From Thysanoteuthis rhombus (Eukaryota > Mollusca > Cephalopoda > Oegopsida > Thysanoteuthidae): DNA of 64,000 nucleotides. The translations under genes and the position numbers were made by a program. Numbering within the stretch: position 1 is the stretch's first letter; the number at the start of each line of letters is the position of its first letter. The notes under the pieces are model-generated. The model was given only the letters and a program-made list of their open reading frames with translations, had not been told where the DNA came from and searched no databases. This document shows positions 11,531 to 25,814 of this stretch, one piece after another. The DNA is taken from NCBI GenBank assembly GCA_963457665.1, contig OY735228.1, forward strand, positions 4,169,971-4,233,970, read 5' to 3'.

Positions 11531-11935
11531 TAATGCTGTTTTCTGGATAGTTTCAATTATTCCCTGGATTTTCAATTCTTCTAAACTGAAGCCTCAACAA
11601 GACTGTTCCAAGCATGCCGGTAACAATGAGTGTCGCTATCAATACTAGCAGACTGGGTGATTGTTACGTTTCCTGCGTTTAATTCAATACATTTCCGGGT
11701 TAGATTTCGTTGCACTAGGTTTGTCTGGTTGGGACCTCTGACCGGCATTTTTTTTTCACAAATTTTGAATTTTTCTCTGAATTTTTTTTTTCGCTTTTTC
11801 AATCCTAATCGGTGAATTTATTCAAAAACATTTTATTTTCAATTTGACGATTGAAAACAGCATTTTATGAAAAATCTAACTACAAAGGATATTAGTTCGA
11901 GTGTTTACTATTTATGTTCAGTGCTTAGCGTAAGA

Positions 11936-12000
11936 GTTAGGGTTAGTGTTTAGGGTTGGGTTTAGGGTGAGTTTTAGGGTTAGGCTTAGGCTTAGGCTTA
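11936..12000 (+). repeat. Interstitial telomere-like repeat
   Basis: About 65 bases of degenerate TTAGGG-type hexamers: GTTAGGGTTAGTGTTTAGGG, then spaced TTTAGGG units, ending in three TTAGGC variants. TTAGGG is the general metazoan telomere unit and TTAGGC a derived form. Orientation is G-rich on the + strand. The surroundings are unique AT-rich DNA, so this is an internal relic (repair insertion, fusion or microsatellite birth) rather than a chromosome end. Confidence 0.8.
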
Positions 12001-13645
12001 TATGAGTCAATTACGGAACAATGAAAGTAGCAAACTTTATGTTATTGCAATGGTAGTTTTGCCTCTGGTAAACAGTTTGCACCGTCCATATGTTCTGAAT
12101 TTAACCCAGAAAGGGTTACAAATACGGCTGGTTATTTCACAGTGATGTCTAAAATTTATCAATAATTATGTCAGGACAATTATTCACTCATATATGTATA
12201 GTGACGCAACGAATTCTAGTTTGGAGGCGAAAATAAAACAATAATCACAGTAGTTTCTTGGTGTCAATTGCTTTTGAACCCGATGTATGGATACAAAAGG
12301 TTTGAGGTTTTCTTATCACTGTCTGCTGACATTACCGCTACCTCATGACCCTGCAAGTCTCTCCGCTCACAAACTAGGGGATATCTAGCGATGGAAAAAA
12401 GAATAAATGATAAATTGGAATTTGACTAATTTTGGCTTTCAGTTTACATGTGCATTGAACATCGAGAAAAAAGGACTGTACATGGTCAGGGACGGTGATA
12501 AATTGTGGGGGTCTATTTACAGTGTAACTATAATGCAATACTGGACCGTTATTTTCGGTCCGTCATACAAAAGTGAGACTTTGACGCATTGGTATCCATT
12601 GGGGTAGGGAATCAAACGAAGCATTTCCCTTGAACCAAGCCTTCTAACCTGGGACGAGTGTGTTTGAAGGTTTGAAACTTATAGTCAATAAAGGATGATG
12701 GCGCAGTACGATTGTTCTAAGTGACCTCAAACCTAATGTACTCATAAAAAGATGATATTATAATCTGCTGGTAATAGGATTGTTGCTAAGATGTATTGCG
12801 AGTATACCATTTTGCCCCCCGCCCAGGGAATTAATCCTCCTCCCTCCACTGGAAAAGTGCCAGCGGATGCCCATGCTTCGGAGTATACGGTTACTTCCCT
12901 TGTGAAGGTTATTATCTAGACCTCCTTGGTATTTTAACATCGGTGTCTCTAAAAGGTGCGCAGTAGATAGAGTATTATAAACAGATAATTGTAAAAAGAC
13001 CCCATCCTCTCAAAAACCTCGAGTAATAATTTTTCTTGCAACTGACAGATTTCCAGAGGAAACGAAGGCCGTATGGATTGAAAGCATAAAAAATTACATG
13101 TGATTTTTGTTTTTTATTTTCTTTCTTCGAATATTCAACTAAAATGAATCTTAACCCTCTAATTGTGTTGCGATTTTTTTTATATTTCTCCTGGCAAGGG
13201 CAGTTGTTTTATTGGCGTGACGTTGTCTCAATTTGAACTGAGCCTCGTCAATAGAAATGGATGATAGCATTAAAACGTCGTCAGGCAGACAGTTAAGTCC
13301 TGTCAAATTGGTTTTCTATGCAGGCATTGGCCCAATGGAATTAATCTTTAATGTTATTCCTGGTGGAGATGGTTAACGAGGTGGCAGGAAGACAAGGAGT
13401 GAAAACCCTTGCTGCCACGAGACCCTTAAAAGACACCTCTCCACTCAGAGACACCGACCACTCGAATGAGCAGCAACAATCTTACCGCATGACCAGTGAT
13501 AAGGAATCGCCCACACGACCTTGCTGAGAGATCTCGGGGGAAAAGGACTAGGAAGATGAGGGAGAAAGCTACCGATGAGGAAGGATTTAATAGTTTCAGC
13601 TTCGGTTCACTTATCACGGTCAATTATGGGTCAGAGTAGCCAACG
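12001..13645. other. Unassigned intergenic sequence
   Basis: No gene, RNA or repeat recognised. Short frames on both strands lack motifs. Confidence 0.45.
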
Positions 13646-13649
13646 ATTA

Positions 13650-14515
13650 GGGTTGCCTGTTTAGATGTTTTATATCTAGATTTAGATGTTTTTTGGTTAC
13701 GTCTAGATGCCAGAAATTGTTATTAAGAGGATGAGTGTAATCTAGATGTTTTCAATTGAAGTTGAATTTTGTTTTCTGGTTAGGAAAAAATTATGGGAAA
13801 ATATATTTCAATAGAATAATTGATATTTCAATTCATTGGATTTAAGTTATATTTTTAATGGAATAAATAATATTTCAATATATATAATTCATACTATTAG
13901 AATATTTATTAACAAAATAAGTAATATTTCAATGAATATAATTCATGGTACAAAGATAAATAGTATTTCAGTAAAACAAGTGATGATTTAATTTTATATA
14001 AGTTATATCAATAGAATAAGTAATATTTCGATAAACTAAATGATTTTCCAATTAAATAAAATCTATAGTAATAAAATGATAGTTTTGATAAAATACGAAA
14101 TATTTTGAAAAAGTAAATATTTCGATTGAATAAAATTAATTGTAATAAAATATTAGCGCGAATAAAACAAGAAATATTTTAATAAAGTAAATAGTATTTC
14201 AATTAAATACAATTCATAGTAATGAAATAATATTAATAAAATACGAAATCTTTTGATAAAATAAATGATATTTTAATCAAATAAAAATTATAGTGATAAA
14301 GTAATTGTTTTAATAAAATGACTAATATCTTTACGAAGTAAATGTTGACGTTTAAAGTCACTATCACATTTAATTTAAAAGTAAATATTGACGATCAAAG
14401 CCACACTTGATTGATTAATAACTTGTGATATATTTCCAAAATTATTTTTTAGATATAGATCAGGAGAATCTAGATGTTTTCAGATGTTTTTTTTTCAATT
14501 TTAGATGTTAATCTG
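13650..14515. repeat. AT-rich degenerate tandem repeat bounded by TCTAGATGTTTT
   Basis: Variants of TAATATTTCAAT followed by AAATAAAATTCATAGTAATA recur with roughly 50-70 bp spacing from about 13800 to 14340. The block is bracketed on both sides by TTTAGATGTTTT/TCTAGATGTTTT motifs (13659-13760 and 14468-14510). This bracketing suggests one element or an expanded repeat within one. It has no coding capacity and I cannot name the class. Confidence 0.55.
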
Positions 14516-14839
14516 AAAATGAATTCTGCAACACTTCGAACGATTACGAGGTCAGAGGTGGGAGAGACGGAAGCTAATGCCTCCATAATCTTAATGTATG
14601 AACAACATTTCCTTGACTTTATTTCTTTCCCGTTTCTTCCTTGCTTGTTGTCCCTATTTAACCTCCGCTTATCCTCATTGGGAACTTTTTTCCCTAGGGA
14701 ACCTCTTGTGACAGTCTTGAGAGTCTTATATCAGAATAATAATTTGATTAAACAGCCGCTGACCCGCAACGGTGAAATTACTCCGTGGACCAGCATCTGT
14801 GATCCAGACTTGAACAACTTGGATAGTCGGAGATGTTTC

Positions 14840-15440
14840 TAGCCAAAAACATACGAGAAATGGCCAAAGATGGCCAAAAATGGTAAAATGCACAATTTGT
14901 TTATGAATCATTACAATACTGCTGTACATACCAAAAATAAGGACTTATTAAAAATACTACTGCAGCAAAACCATCTTTTTTCTTCCGTACGAATGGCAGA
15001 AAGTGAGTGTTGAGTTTAACATTACAATTCCATTGTGAACACCCACCCATCTGCATAACCATGAAAAAGTGACTTTTTTCGGACTGCAGAAACGAAGGTC
15101 TTATGGGTGGAGAGTACAAAAAGCTACTTGTTTTTTTTAACCAAGATTTTCGAAGGAAATGAAAAAAATTTAAAAAATGGTCAATAATTGAATACGGCCA
15201 AAGCAAAATGTCTTTGGCCAAATGTTTTTAGAAAATAGCAACCTTCTAAACAACTTCCCAACGAATACTGGAGTTGCCATTTTAGCAATTTTAGCAATTA
15301 GATGGCCGAAATTTGTTGATCTGGCTTTTTTAATAAGCAGTTGGCCAATCATTTTTTGGTTTAGCTGAAGAGTATTTGAATTTTTGGACATTTTGACTTT
15401 GTTGCAGTAGTATAAGAAACAGTCAACCAGAACTGTCAAA
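14840..15440. other. AT-rich block with repeated GGCCAAA/TTGGCC motifs
   Basis: Short words such as GATGGCCAAA, TTGGCCAAAT, TTAGCAATT and TTGGCCAATC recur in both orientations, and the same words appear again at 15930-15960. It resembles part of a decayed element but has no recognisable ends or protein. Confidence 0.35.
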
Positions 15441-15599
15441 ATAGGTTTCTCCAGTTTCTAAGTGAGTTTAACTGGCTGGCTTTCTATAAATGCATGTGTC
15501 CCACGTGCAAGCCACACCGATGGAGCTAGATGGTTGAAAAACATTTTCTCATTAAGTCTAGAAATAACTTTTTTCGTTTTTTATACCCCCCCCGAAATG

Positions 15600-15790
15600 G
15601 GTCTTTAGTGAGGGGGTTCAATTTAAAATGTAAGTTTATGCTATATTGGCCCCTTAGATTGTGTCCGGCAGCATTCACGTTCGTTGTTAATAGAAATCAG
15701 ACTTTTCTTGTGATAACCACACAACATAGGTCAAGAGAAATAATTTATTCATTGATAACCTTTTCTTCATTTTTTTTTAATTGATCATCC
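15600..15790 (+). repeat. Dispersed repeat family, copy 1 of 2
   Basis: Shares with 23190-23370 the ordered words ATTGGCC, GTGTCCGGCAGCATTCACG (GTGCCCGACAGCATTCATG in the partner), TTCATTGA, a T-run, and AATTGATC.TCCC. Both copies are non-coding and on the same strand. The partner is preceded by TTTTTCAACTTGGGTCACCG, which resembles the ends of some hAT-type elements, but no terminal inverted repeat or 8-bp duplication was established. Confidence 0.5.
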
Positions 15791-17399
15791 CAACAAAAGA
15801 CTAATGGGCCTATTTTTGATAAATTCTTATTTTTGGTCTGTATGAAGGTGAATAGTAGGATTTAAAAAATAATGCTTTAAAATATCTCACCTAATAAAAA
15901 TAAATATCAAATCATAATTGGTTTAATAAACAATTTTGGCAATTGGCCATTTTGACGTGGTTTGGGTCGTAAATATCTCCAACTATCTGGCAACCCTGAT
16001 GAAGACACGCAAGAGAATATTCTGGAGTAGTAGGTCATGTTACCGTAGATTCCCCAGCTAAAGTTTCTGGTCAGTGTCACTGATTGTAACGACACACGTT
16101 GTAAGGACACCATTTCATGAACCAAACGTTGTAACAACAAATTCGTTTTTATCACCTCATAAAACTGTGGTTGAAGATTTTACCTTTCCCCGACCAAATC
16201 AAAAAGGAATTCATTGACTTGCCATATTTTTTTTTCTTTAACTTGCTAGCTGTATTTATTTTTGTATACCGTATTTTTTAAATGGACAAGGTATAGTTTG
16301 AAGCAACAGCTCATAGAGATTTGATTGCATTATTTTAAAGAACTATAATTAGTAATCCATACAACAATGCAGCCTAAAATATTATAAGAGAGTAGACTGT
16401 GAGAGGATGATTTTGAAAAAAAGTCATTTTTGTTGGTACTTTCTGGTTTCTCATTATTAATACATTTCATACAAAATCCACTCGTTATAACGGCAAAATC
16501 GTTATAAGATCGTTATGAAGAACTTTAGATATCTTTTCCTTTTCTTTTCTTTTCTATACAAGAAAATTTACCACCATAGCTATCTTATTCTCCTTGTTAT
16601 TATCATTGATAGTAGTAGCAGCATTACAATTAACATTACTATCATTTTTATAACACCAGCCACTTTAGGAAAAAAACTATAACCTTCTCATCTTGGATTC
16701 ATAGAAACAAATCCAACTTAGAATGTGAAAAGAATTAAATATAAACAACTAAGGTCATGTGAAAGTGTTCAGATAGAAGTAAGAATATTTTATAGTTCCT
16801 GAAAAGAAACAAACGACAAAGAGCTGATGGTTTAACAACACACTGATAAAGAAAGTGTCAATAACATTCCCTGTTAATTTTTAACAACCAGCTAGTAATC
16901 TATCTCTATGTAAAAATAAAACAAGCATTGACCAACAACTAAACAAACAAACAAAAAAAGAAGATATACAAATAGAATAAGAGGAAGGTTCTCCACCCAG
17001 AAAAATAGACGTCCCCCAAAAGAAATCGAATCATTCACCAGAAGAAGCCCAAACTGGGCAGAAATAATGCAGCAAATTCTTTATTTTAGCATATTCTAAG
17101 CTCTGTTCTAACTTAACTTAATTGTCAATATTGAAGGTATCGAGTACTTCATGAAATAAATCCATCATCCAATGGATATGGCATTATACTGTATTACTGA
17201 TTTGTACTTTGTGTGTATATGTATATAAGTAAAATATATACCACAAGTTGTATATATTATTCTGAAAAATCTTTATTTCTTTTATTTTTATCCTAAAATT
17301 CTTGAATTTGTAGTTTTTCTCCGAGGCACAGATTGCACATTGAATTAAGGTTTCTACACGTGTTTTTTCAATATTTTATTTCTTTGTTTTTTCCTCAAT
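15791..17399. other. Unassigned AT-rich intergenic sequence
   Basis: No gene, RNA or repeat recognised. A small cluster of CGTTATAA words occurs at 16480-16520. Confidence 0.45.
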
Positions 17400-18790
17400 C
17401 TCCAAGTTCCCTAAAACTGAACAGATAGAGTGATGCCCCTTTTGTACTTTTCACGATTAAAGGAGATTGCGAATCTGCTCTTGAAATTTGATTTAGTGAT
17501 TCCTATACAGAATTTAGAATCACTTTTATCTGTCTTTTTATAGATTTGTGCTCTGGATACTATTTCTGGTGTTAGGCAATGTTTTGTTTCATGTATTTTC
17601 CAGGCTCTCTGCAATTACATTTTTATCTATATCTCTATTCGGGTTTTTAAAAATTCATTTGATTCAAAATTTAATCCTTGTGGTTACGGATTATTCTTCT
17701 CATTATTCATGGAGCTGTATGACAATTTTAATTTGTTTGAGTTGAAAATTCGGTGTAATCTGTTGTTGGATGGGAAGTATTTTAAAACTTGACCCAAAAA
17801 GATTTTACCAACGTTTGTTATTGGCTGCTTAATGAAAGGTGGGGTTAACAAAATTATATTTATTTTTCTTCATCTTTTTTTGGTATTGGTATTCTTTTTT
17901 AATGTTTTTCATTTCATTATTGAATTCTCGGTCATGTTTAACAAATCCATTATCTTCCAGTGCTTTTTAGTAAGTTTGTCGTTTGTCTTTAAAGACTTTT
18001 TCCTTTGGTTTATTTAATGTTGAAACTAGTATTAACTGAATTGGGACCTGTTTCAGTGTGACTGGTGAATGGTTCAATTTCCTATTTATACAAATTGGAG
18101 AGTTGTTTGGTTAATTGTTTGGCTCTATGGTTTTGGAATCAATAATGAAGGTAACATTCAAAAAGTAGACAATTTCGACTTTTCCATTTACCTCTATTTT
18201 GAAACTCATTTTCTTGAATTCTTTTGTTTATTGTTTTCTGGTTTTGTTGCATTTTTGGCTATTGAAATTACTATGTATGATAAGACTGTCGGCTCATATA
18301 ACCCTGTTTTAGATGTATCTAAGAAGTAAGTCGTTGGTTTATATAAAAAGTATACGCCAATTATTTCCGATATTTGGGCAGAATCATACGTGCTCACTGC
18401 AACGTCAAGTTGTTGTTGTTGTTTTTATACACTATTTATCGTTATTAGATAGGATTGATTTTCTACATTGCTTAATTATATTGATATCATAGTCACTAAT
18501 GTTGGTCAATGTCTTTGCCATTTCTATGGTGTTATTCATGGTATCTTCAGTTATAAATAGAGAAGAAACAATAATGTAAAATTGTACATGAGTCACCTTA
18601 TTTTTACCTTTGATTTTTTCTAATCAGTCTATTGCTTGTTGGGTTCTAACCCACTGCTTAGATCTGTAGTAGTTTTTTCTGTGTTTATCTTTTCTAGTAT
18701 AATTTTGCTGATTTTTCTGATCTCATGTTAAGCTGGTTTAAAGAGTCTGGCTGTCGGTTTGTTCGTAAAGTCTTTCTCTTGGTCTTTTTG
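17400..18790 (-). pseudogene. Decayed reverse transcriptase + GIY-YIG retroelement (Penelope-like?)
   Basis: Conceptual minus-strand translation, tolerating stops and shifts, gives a collinear RT of the family that carries a C-terminal GIY-YIG nuclease. In order: a finger motif KDFTNKPTARLFKPA (about 18773-18730); ISKIILEKIN (about 18710-18680); LDVAVSTYDSA at the position of the family's FDVtMGSyDGAE; GLYEPTV where GLYRDDG is expected (about 18305-18285); YFLNVTF (about 18165); RKLNHSP; KALEDNGF (about 17965); TPPFIKQP..VGKIFLGQ; FPSNNRLHRIFN; LSYSSM (about 17700); and CLTPEIV with FCIGITKSNFKSRF (about 17580-17485) as the GIY-YIG remnant. The catalytic Asp pair is replaced and many stops are present, so it is inactive. 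The domain order is seen in the sequence. The Penelope-like label is family knowledge and less certain than the RT call. Confidence 0.7.
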
Positions 18791-18960
18791 AACATGTATT
18801 CATTTCTTTGTGCATTATCACACATCTCAAACATCAGAGAACAATTGAAAGCAAAAGCAACTATAATTATAATCTAATCTGAGTTAACAAACCTTGATAA
18901 AACAATGTTATATCATATGCTTGTAAGGTAAATAATTTCAACTAACGCCAACGATCACAT

Positions 18961-20336
<1,376 letters not shown>

Positions 20337-20381
20337 TACACACACACATACACACTCATATATATATTGCAAACCTGATTT

Positions 20382-20458
<77 letters not shown>

Positions 20459-20486
20459 TCGTGTGTGTGTGTGTGTGTGTGTGTGC
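20337..20486. repeat. Compound (CA)n/(TA)n/(TG)n microsatellite
   Basis: CA, TA, TG, TA and TG tracts follow one another. The CA and TG arms are mutually complementary and could pair across the TA core. Confidence 0.9.
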
Positions 20487-20489
20487 ATA

Positions 20490-20984
20490 AATCAGCTTTG
20501 CAACATAATATGATATAAATCAACGGCTGATATGTGATGGATTTATTTTATACATTCAACTTGAATATCAAGTTGATTTTTAGCAAAGTTGGAAATGTAG
20601 TAGAAAGTAGATTCGCTACACAAATACGTTTATGCTTCAACCCTGTCTGTGCCACTTCATTGAGAGGCCCAGACAGGACAAAGACATAAACGCTGCAATG
20701 CATTTGGCAGAAATATCTACCCTTATTCTGTAGAGTTCGGGCGACTTCTCTGCATTCCCTTACTTCAGAGCTGTGAATATGAAAAAAATCGTTCAAGTGG
20801 GAGAGTTCATTGTTTCAAATAGTGGGTGAGGATATTTTTTATCAGAAAACTTGTTATCTTTAAGTGCAAGAGTACATTGATAGGCACAGGGAAGGTGCTG
20901 GATATCACATGACTACTTACTCGACCCTTTTGTGATATCTGATTAAAACTTCGAGGTGACAATCATCCACTTTATCCATGTGCT
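20490..20984. other. Unassigned intergenic sequence
   Basis: No gene, RNA or repeat recognised. Confidence 0.45.
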
Positions 20985-21130
20985 ATTTACCATAGCTGAG
21001 GCGGGGGGAACGATTGATTCATGTCTTTCCCAAATGCGAAGTGAATACAAAATGTCTCAGTTCGCCGAGTCCAATCTCTGAGCCACTATCAGCCCGGCTA
21101 GCCTGGACCTCATGATCGTAATAAATCCAT
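20985..21130 (-). repeat. tRNA-derived SINE copy 2
   Basis: On the minus strand the order is AGTGGCTCAGAGATTGGACTC (A-box-like head), GTATTCACTTCGC, TTGGGAAAGACATGAAT, then CCTCAGCTATGGTAAATAG. It matches the copy at 11285 block by block. The B-box region is degraded (GAACTGAGAC for GAACCGAGTTCGAAC). Confidence 0.6.
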
Positions 21131-22999
21131 TTTTCATTAGTAATGACTGCTTTTATCAAAAAATGAATTTTTTCTATGTCGAGCAAAAAGAGATAAACAA
21201 TTGTTTAAACGCTGACCGATAGTTTGTTTTCTGTAAGTTCACGTGGAACCCATTTCTTATGGCTCCCAAATGTTGAGGTCGTAGGGCAGTAGACTGTTCG
21301 CACCAGCAATAGAGACATGAGTAGACTTCCAGGACACTTCTACGATTTCCCTGAGAAACCTATCTGTTTCATTTTATTCATTTTATAGGAAGAAGAATCG
21401 TAAATCATTACTATTATTTTTTTGCTGCAATTTACTATCATATTTAATTGTTGTATTTTATTGCGATTATAAGGAATCCAACCTGAGTTTAGTTTCGGTG
21501 AAAAGCAACATCAATTAAGTTGAAGATGAATCGTAGCAAACATTAGTAATAATAATAGTAGACACAGATCCATCGAGCCCAGTTGGTCTTGGCCTTGCCC
21601 CAGCTCAGGCAAAGGACAAATTAAAAAAATTAAAACTTTTGGATAAAGAAATTTTACAGATATAAAAACAAAACTAGAAAATCTAAAATGATCGTAAATT
21701 ACCCGTAGGAACAAAATATATTATTGTTTTTTTTAAATCTACGTAAGTAATAAGTCTTTAATCTTATTCTTTATAAATTTTTAAATAATTTTTTGTTAAT
21801 TTAAGAAAATTTTTCTCACTCAACTATTTACTACCTTGTTTTTGATATTTTGAATTTTTTTTCCACGTATATATGTATTAGTGAAAATGATTTTCTTCCT
21901 TTGGACACCATCCTGCTTAAAAGCCAGGACCCACCTCTGAAATTTCGTTTTTTGTTTTTGTTTTTGTATATTTACAAAACTGGGCTGAAGACGCTACGAA
22001 GTCAAAATACGATTAGAATGATTGCGTCTGGTAAATATTCCAGATGAAGTAGACCTGCAAGGAAAATCAGCATTACTCTGGCTTTTAAAAAAATGAATTG
22101 CATTGAACTCCATCCACTACAAGGCAGACCAGTCTACTTTTTCTAACTTAATGTTTTATCTAATACATTGTGTGTCCAAAAAGTAACGCCTGAATTATCT
22201 CAACAGTAATGTCAGTTCCAAGGGAGGTAACTATTTAATGTAACGATCAGCACATCGGAAATCATTTGTAAAATTGAAAACCCTCGTTAATAAAACAGAT
22301 GATCAGGCGAAAGCAGAAAAAAATTTTCAACCAAATAATTAGATAGTCTTCAATTTAACTTGGAAATTTTTACATCCGATTAATTAGCCAGTGTTTTCAA
22401 TTTTACTTGAAATTTTTGGCGTAGAAGCGTATGTTAAAATAGCTGACCTCCGTTCTGTCCCAACAGATAATGGAGGGTGCCCTCCAGGACGCATGTATAG
22501 GGGTCACAGGATGCCCAATCGTCAAAATCTTCTTCTCAGCCTTGAAGTGCAGTATCTATTCTTTGACATCCCTTGTGAGAAGTTGATCAATTTCCGAGAT
22601 TGCCCCCCATCCCGGAATCACTGACCAGCATGCTCTGGCTCGTCCTGAGAGCATCAACAGGATCCGTACTGTGAACAAAGTCAAGCCTGTCCTAATGACT
22701 CCGCGAGATCATGCGTCGAGATTCGTTCTGTGGACTTAGTCCAGCTTGTTCCGACGTCCTTGCAGAATCATGTGCAAGGAATCCGGTTCATTGCACCCTG
22801 TGCCTGCACGAACATGTGGGACTCCACCTTAATCCGACTTTGCGTCACATTTGTAGTCATGGGAATGCTAATAAATAAACTCAGCTTTGCTGATGTAGTC
22901 CAGAGGAAAGTAGAAAGCTACCGGAAGGACATAAAATTGGGCGTCAAACCATCTTCATTGAGTTCCACTCCTTGGTTTTGAATCTGACTTGTCCTTCTC
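21131..22999. other. Unassigned intergenic sequence
   Basis: No gene recognised. A GC-richer island (about 22440-22980) carries two short + frames, 77 and 83 codons, with no motif I can name. It could be a fragment of a larger repetitive element. At 22170 GTGTCCAAAAAGTAACGCC resembles some mariner termini, but no inverted partner was found. Confidence 0.4.
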
Positions 23000-23115
23000 C
23001 TAGACTGGTTGCCTACCCAAGGCTTGAGCCTAATCTATCCTGTCATTTCACCCATAGATTGGTGAGGAGGACAGATTCATGCCTTTCTCGAGGACATTAG
23101 TGTGAAGTGAACATA
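23000..23115 (-). repeat. SINE copy 3, 3' part
   Basis: The minus strand reads TATGTTCACTTCACACTAATG, then CTCGAGAAAGGCATGAATCT, CCTCCTCACC and ATCTATGG. This is collinear with the tail halves of the copies at 11285 and 20985. The tRNA-like head is missing. Confidence 0.5.
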
Positions 23116-23189
23116 AACAGCTTCGACCGGGGTTTTTCAACTTGGGTCACCGATTCCATTGTCCCGGCACGCTGAACAGTACATTAAAT

Positions 23190-23370
23190 AGTTACTTCCC
23201 TTATAATTGGCCTTGGTCACTTACTTTGTGCCCGACAGCATTCATGCTCGTTTTTAATGGATTTAGAAATTTATTTAGTAATCGCAATCCAACAAAAGGT
23301 GAGATTAGTAACCTGTTCATTGAAAAAAACATTTTTACATTTTTTTTAATTGATCTTCCCCAATCTGGCA
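23190..23370 (+). repeat. Dispersed repeat family, copy 2 of 2
   Basis: Partner of 15600-15790, sharing the GCAGCATTCA/ACAGCATTCA block and the TTTTTTTTAATTGATC end in the same order and orientation. It abuts the SINE at 23000-23115, so one element may have inserted beside the other. Confidence 0.5.
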
Positions 23371-24661
23371 TACTGCTGAAAGACGTTGAGTGACTAACCA
23401 GACCTGCTTTATTAGCCATAGGAAATAAGTTGTGCTTAAATCATCTTGAAACAATTTGACATGGCAAAAATTCTGTGGTGAATAAAAAGGGAAAAAAAAA
23501 GACTAGAGGAGAAAAGTAAGGGCCCAGGGGTATTTTCTATCCTCTGACAAAATTCTTCTCATGGTTCCTGATTTTACATAAAAACAACGTGGTCCAAAAA
23601 AAAAAATAGAATAACGAAAAAAAAAACATTTTCCCCTCACTAGGATGTCGATTAAAGGGAGATAATATGAGTACAAAAAAACGAAGTTGCGTCCCTTGAT
23701 ATTAGATATCTAACATTCCTGTTCACTATGATCTAGTACATATTTTTATTTTGACTAAGTAACAAGGAGACACTTTATTTTCCTGTGGCCATGGTTGTCT
23801 TTGAGAACGTGCAAACGGTACAATTTTAATCCCTGGAAAAGTCTTTAAACTCATTTGATCATTAACATTAATCAAGTAATATAAGTAAGCTGATCTAATC
23901 TTAAGCTAAAGCTCAAACACAAGCCAATATCGACGTAATAAAAGGTAGAAGTGTTCATAAAACTCGACTACGATGTTTTCGTACAAATAAGCTGTGTTAG
24001 ACTGCAGTGAGTGCAAAAAGTATCCAGTACATCTGAAAACAGTTTATTTTAACATCTTTTCACGGTTTCAAAATTGACAGAAATTAGACCAAAGATTAAA
24101 AGGAAATTAAAAATATATGTATTGAAATAAGATTGAACATTAGAATGTCACGTAAAAAAGATCAGAAATCTTTAGTCTAAATTTAGACGATTTTGAAGGA
24201 TGAACACGTCTGTTTAAAGAAACTTTTTGAAACGTACATATGATAATAATACAATATAATATATTCCGTACTCGCTAAATGTTATTGGCGCATCCAATGT
24301 AAATAATATTTGTCTTTGTTTGATTCATATAGCTGTATCTGTTTCATTTATACGAATGAACGGTATCATTTTAATTATTTACTCCATATTTGATTTTTTA
24401 GTTTAACACTCTTGGTGATTTAAAGATATGAGATGTGCAGGGTTGATGGCTCAGGGATGTATTATTGGATGGTTATTACATAATCTCAGTTGATCCGACA
24501 ACATGGATTATCCGATGCTACGGGTGTCAGGAGATTGTTGCTGTACCTACCAGCCATGTTTTTTTTTTCAAAGTTTTTTTTTTTTTTAAATTTCAGAACA
24601 GTTTATGTGATGTTTGTAGTTCTTTTGTTGCTGTTTTGTTGTTGTTGTTGTTGTTGTTGCT

Positions 24662-24692
<31 letters not shown>

Positions 24693-25814
24693 ATGATTTG
24701 TTTTGTTTTTTCTACGGTTCTATTCCAACTATTCATTCAGATTCTAACATTAAAAAAAACAATGAAGATTTCCGTACTTATTCAACGAAGATCAAAAATT
24801 ATTTCAAACAAGTTCCCATTCTAAAATCTAAGAGAAAAAAAATTCTCATATCATAACAAAACTAACTTGATTAATTTGATAAATCTTACTGGTATCAATA
24901 ATACCTCGTTGAGGTTTTATACATTTCCCAATAAACACTTTGACAAATTAATTGTTCACCTTTCTAAAACAAAGTACAAGACGGTCAGTACGAATGCCTT
25001 ACACTGAAACCGAAAAAAAAAGGAAATATATATCTTCCTATATAATATAATCATACAGCTGTATATTCACGGTAACTTCAGGGTCGGGGGTTTCTTTGCT
25101 TTATGATATTTTAGGCCTTTGGGTCTACGGATGGGAAAAATATTCCAAGTGAATACTTTTATTTTCCTCTAGATATTTTCATCAAATATTTCGATGAGTT
25201 CAATTTGAGACAATTCTTGCATTGTTATTTGACAATCGATCTTTGATTGAAATGTTGAAATTACAATGTAACAATGCAGAATAATCAAATATGATGAACA
25301 GGTAAGATTTGCACACATCGATATAAATTGACTGTCGTAAATATTGAAAAAGGAGGCATCACTTGATAGCTAAAAAATGAATGAGAGTGGCTGGATATTT
25401 TTCATTATTCTCTCCAAGCTAACATTATAGCTACAAATAGGTTCGCTCTTGAATTTATAACATGATTTATATAGTCCATAAAATTATAGTTGTTTATCTG
25501 GTAGTTCATACTCGAAAGTCTACTAGTTCATCGCTCGGAGAAAACATACAGATATCCCTATAAGTTATTGATTGTTCAAACGATATATTGAAGTGAGAAA
25601 GATTATATCTATGAAAATAAAATTTGAAATTTCACCAATTCCAAACACCAAGTTCTGACTGGGATTGTATTTCTGAAATGGTGCAATTCGTGGAATGTTC
25701 AATCGCTGTTTCTACATGCAGGTGGCAAAGTCTTAAAGAGAACCAAAGGCAATATCAACCAGCCCGAGAACATTTCTGTACATTTATCAGTGACATCATG
25801 GGAAATCTAGGGAT
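23371..25814. other. Unassigned AT-rich intergenic sequence
   Basis: No gene, RNA or named repeat apart from the microsatellite at 24640-24697. A lone TCTAAATTTAGA palindrome occurs near 24178, the core word of the family seen at 5330 and 53205. Confidence 0.45.
24640..24697. repeat. Compound (TTG)n(CTG)n(ATG)n microsatellite
   Basis: TTG repeats change to CTG and then to ATG with the phase kept. This is stepwise substitution within one trinucleotide array. Confidence 0.95.

Noticed and set aside
12600..12665. Possible tRNA-like sequence
   Set aside because: No consistent A/B boxes or paired stems on either strand.
22165..22190. GTGTCCAAAAAGTAACGCC as a mariner terminal inverted repeat
   Set aside because: No inverted partner or transposase remnant was found nearby.
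22391..22981. Two short + frames (77 and 83 codons) as a gene fragment
   Set aside because: No recognisable motif, and no second copy in the window to support a family.
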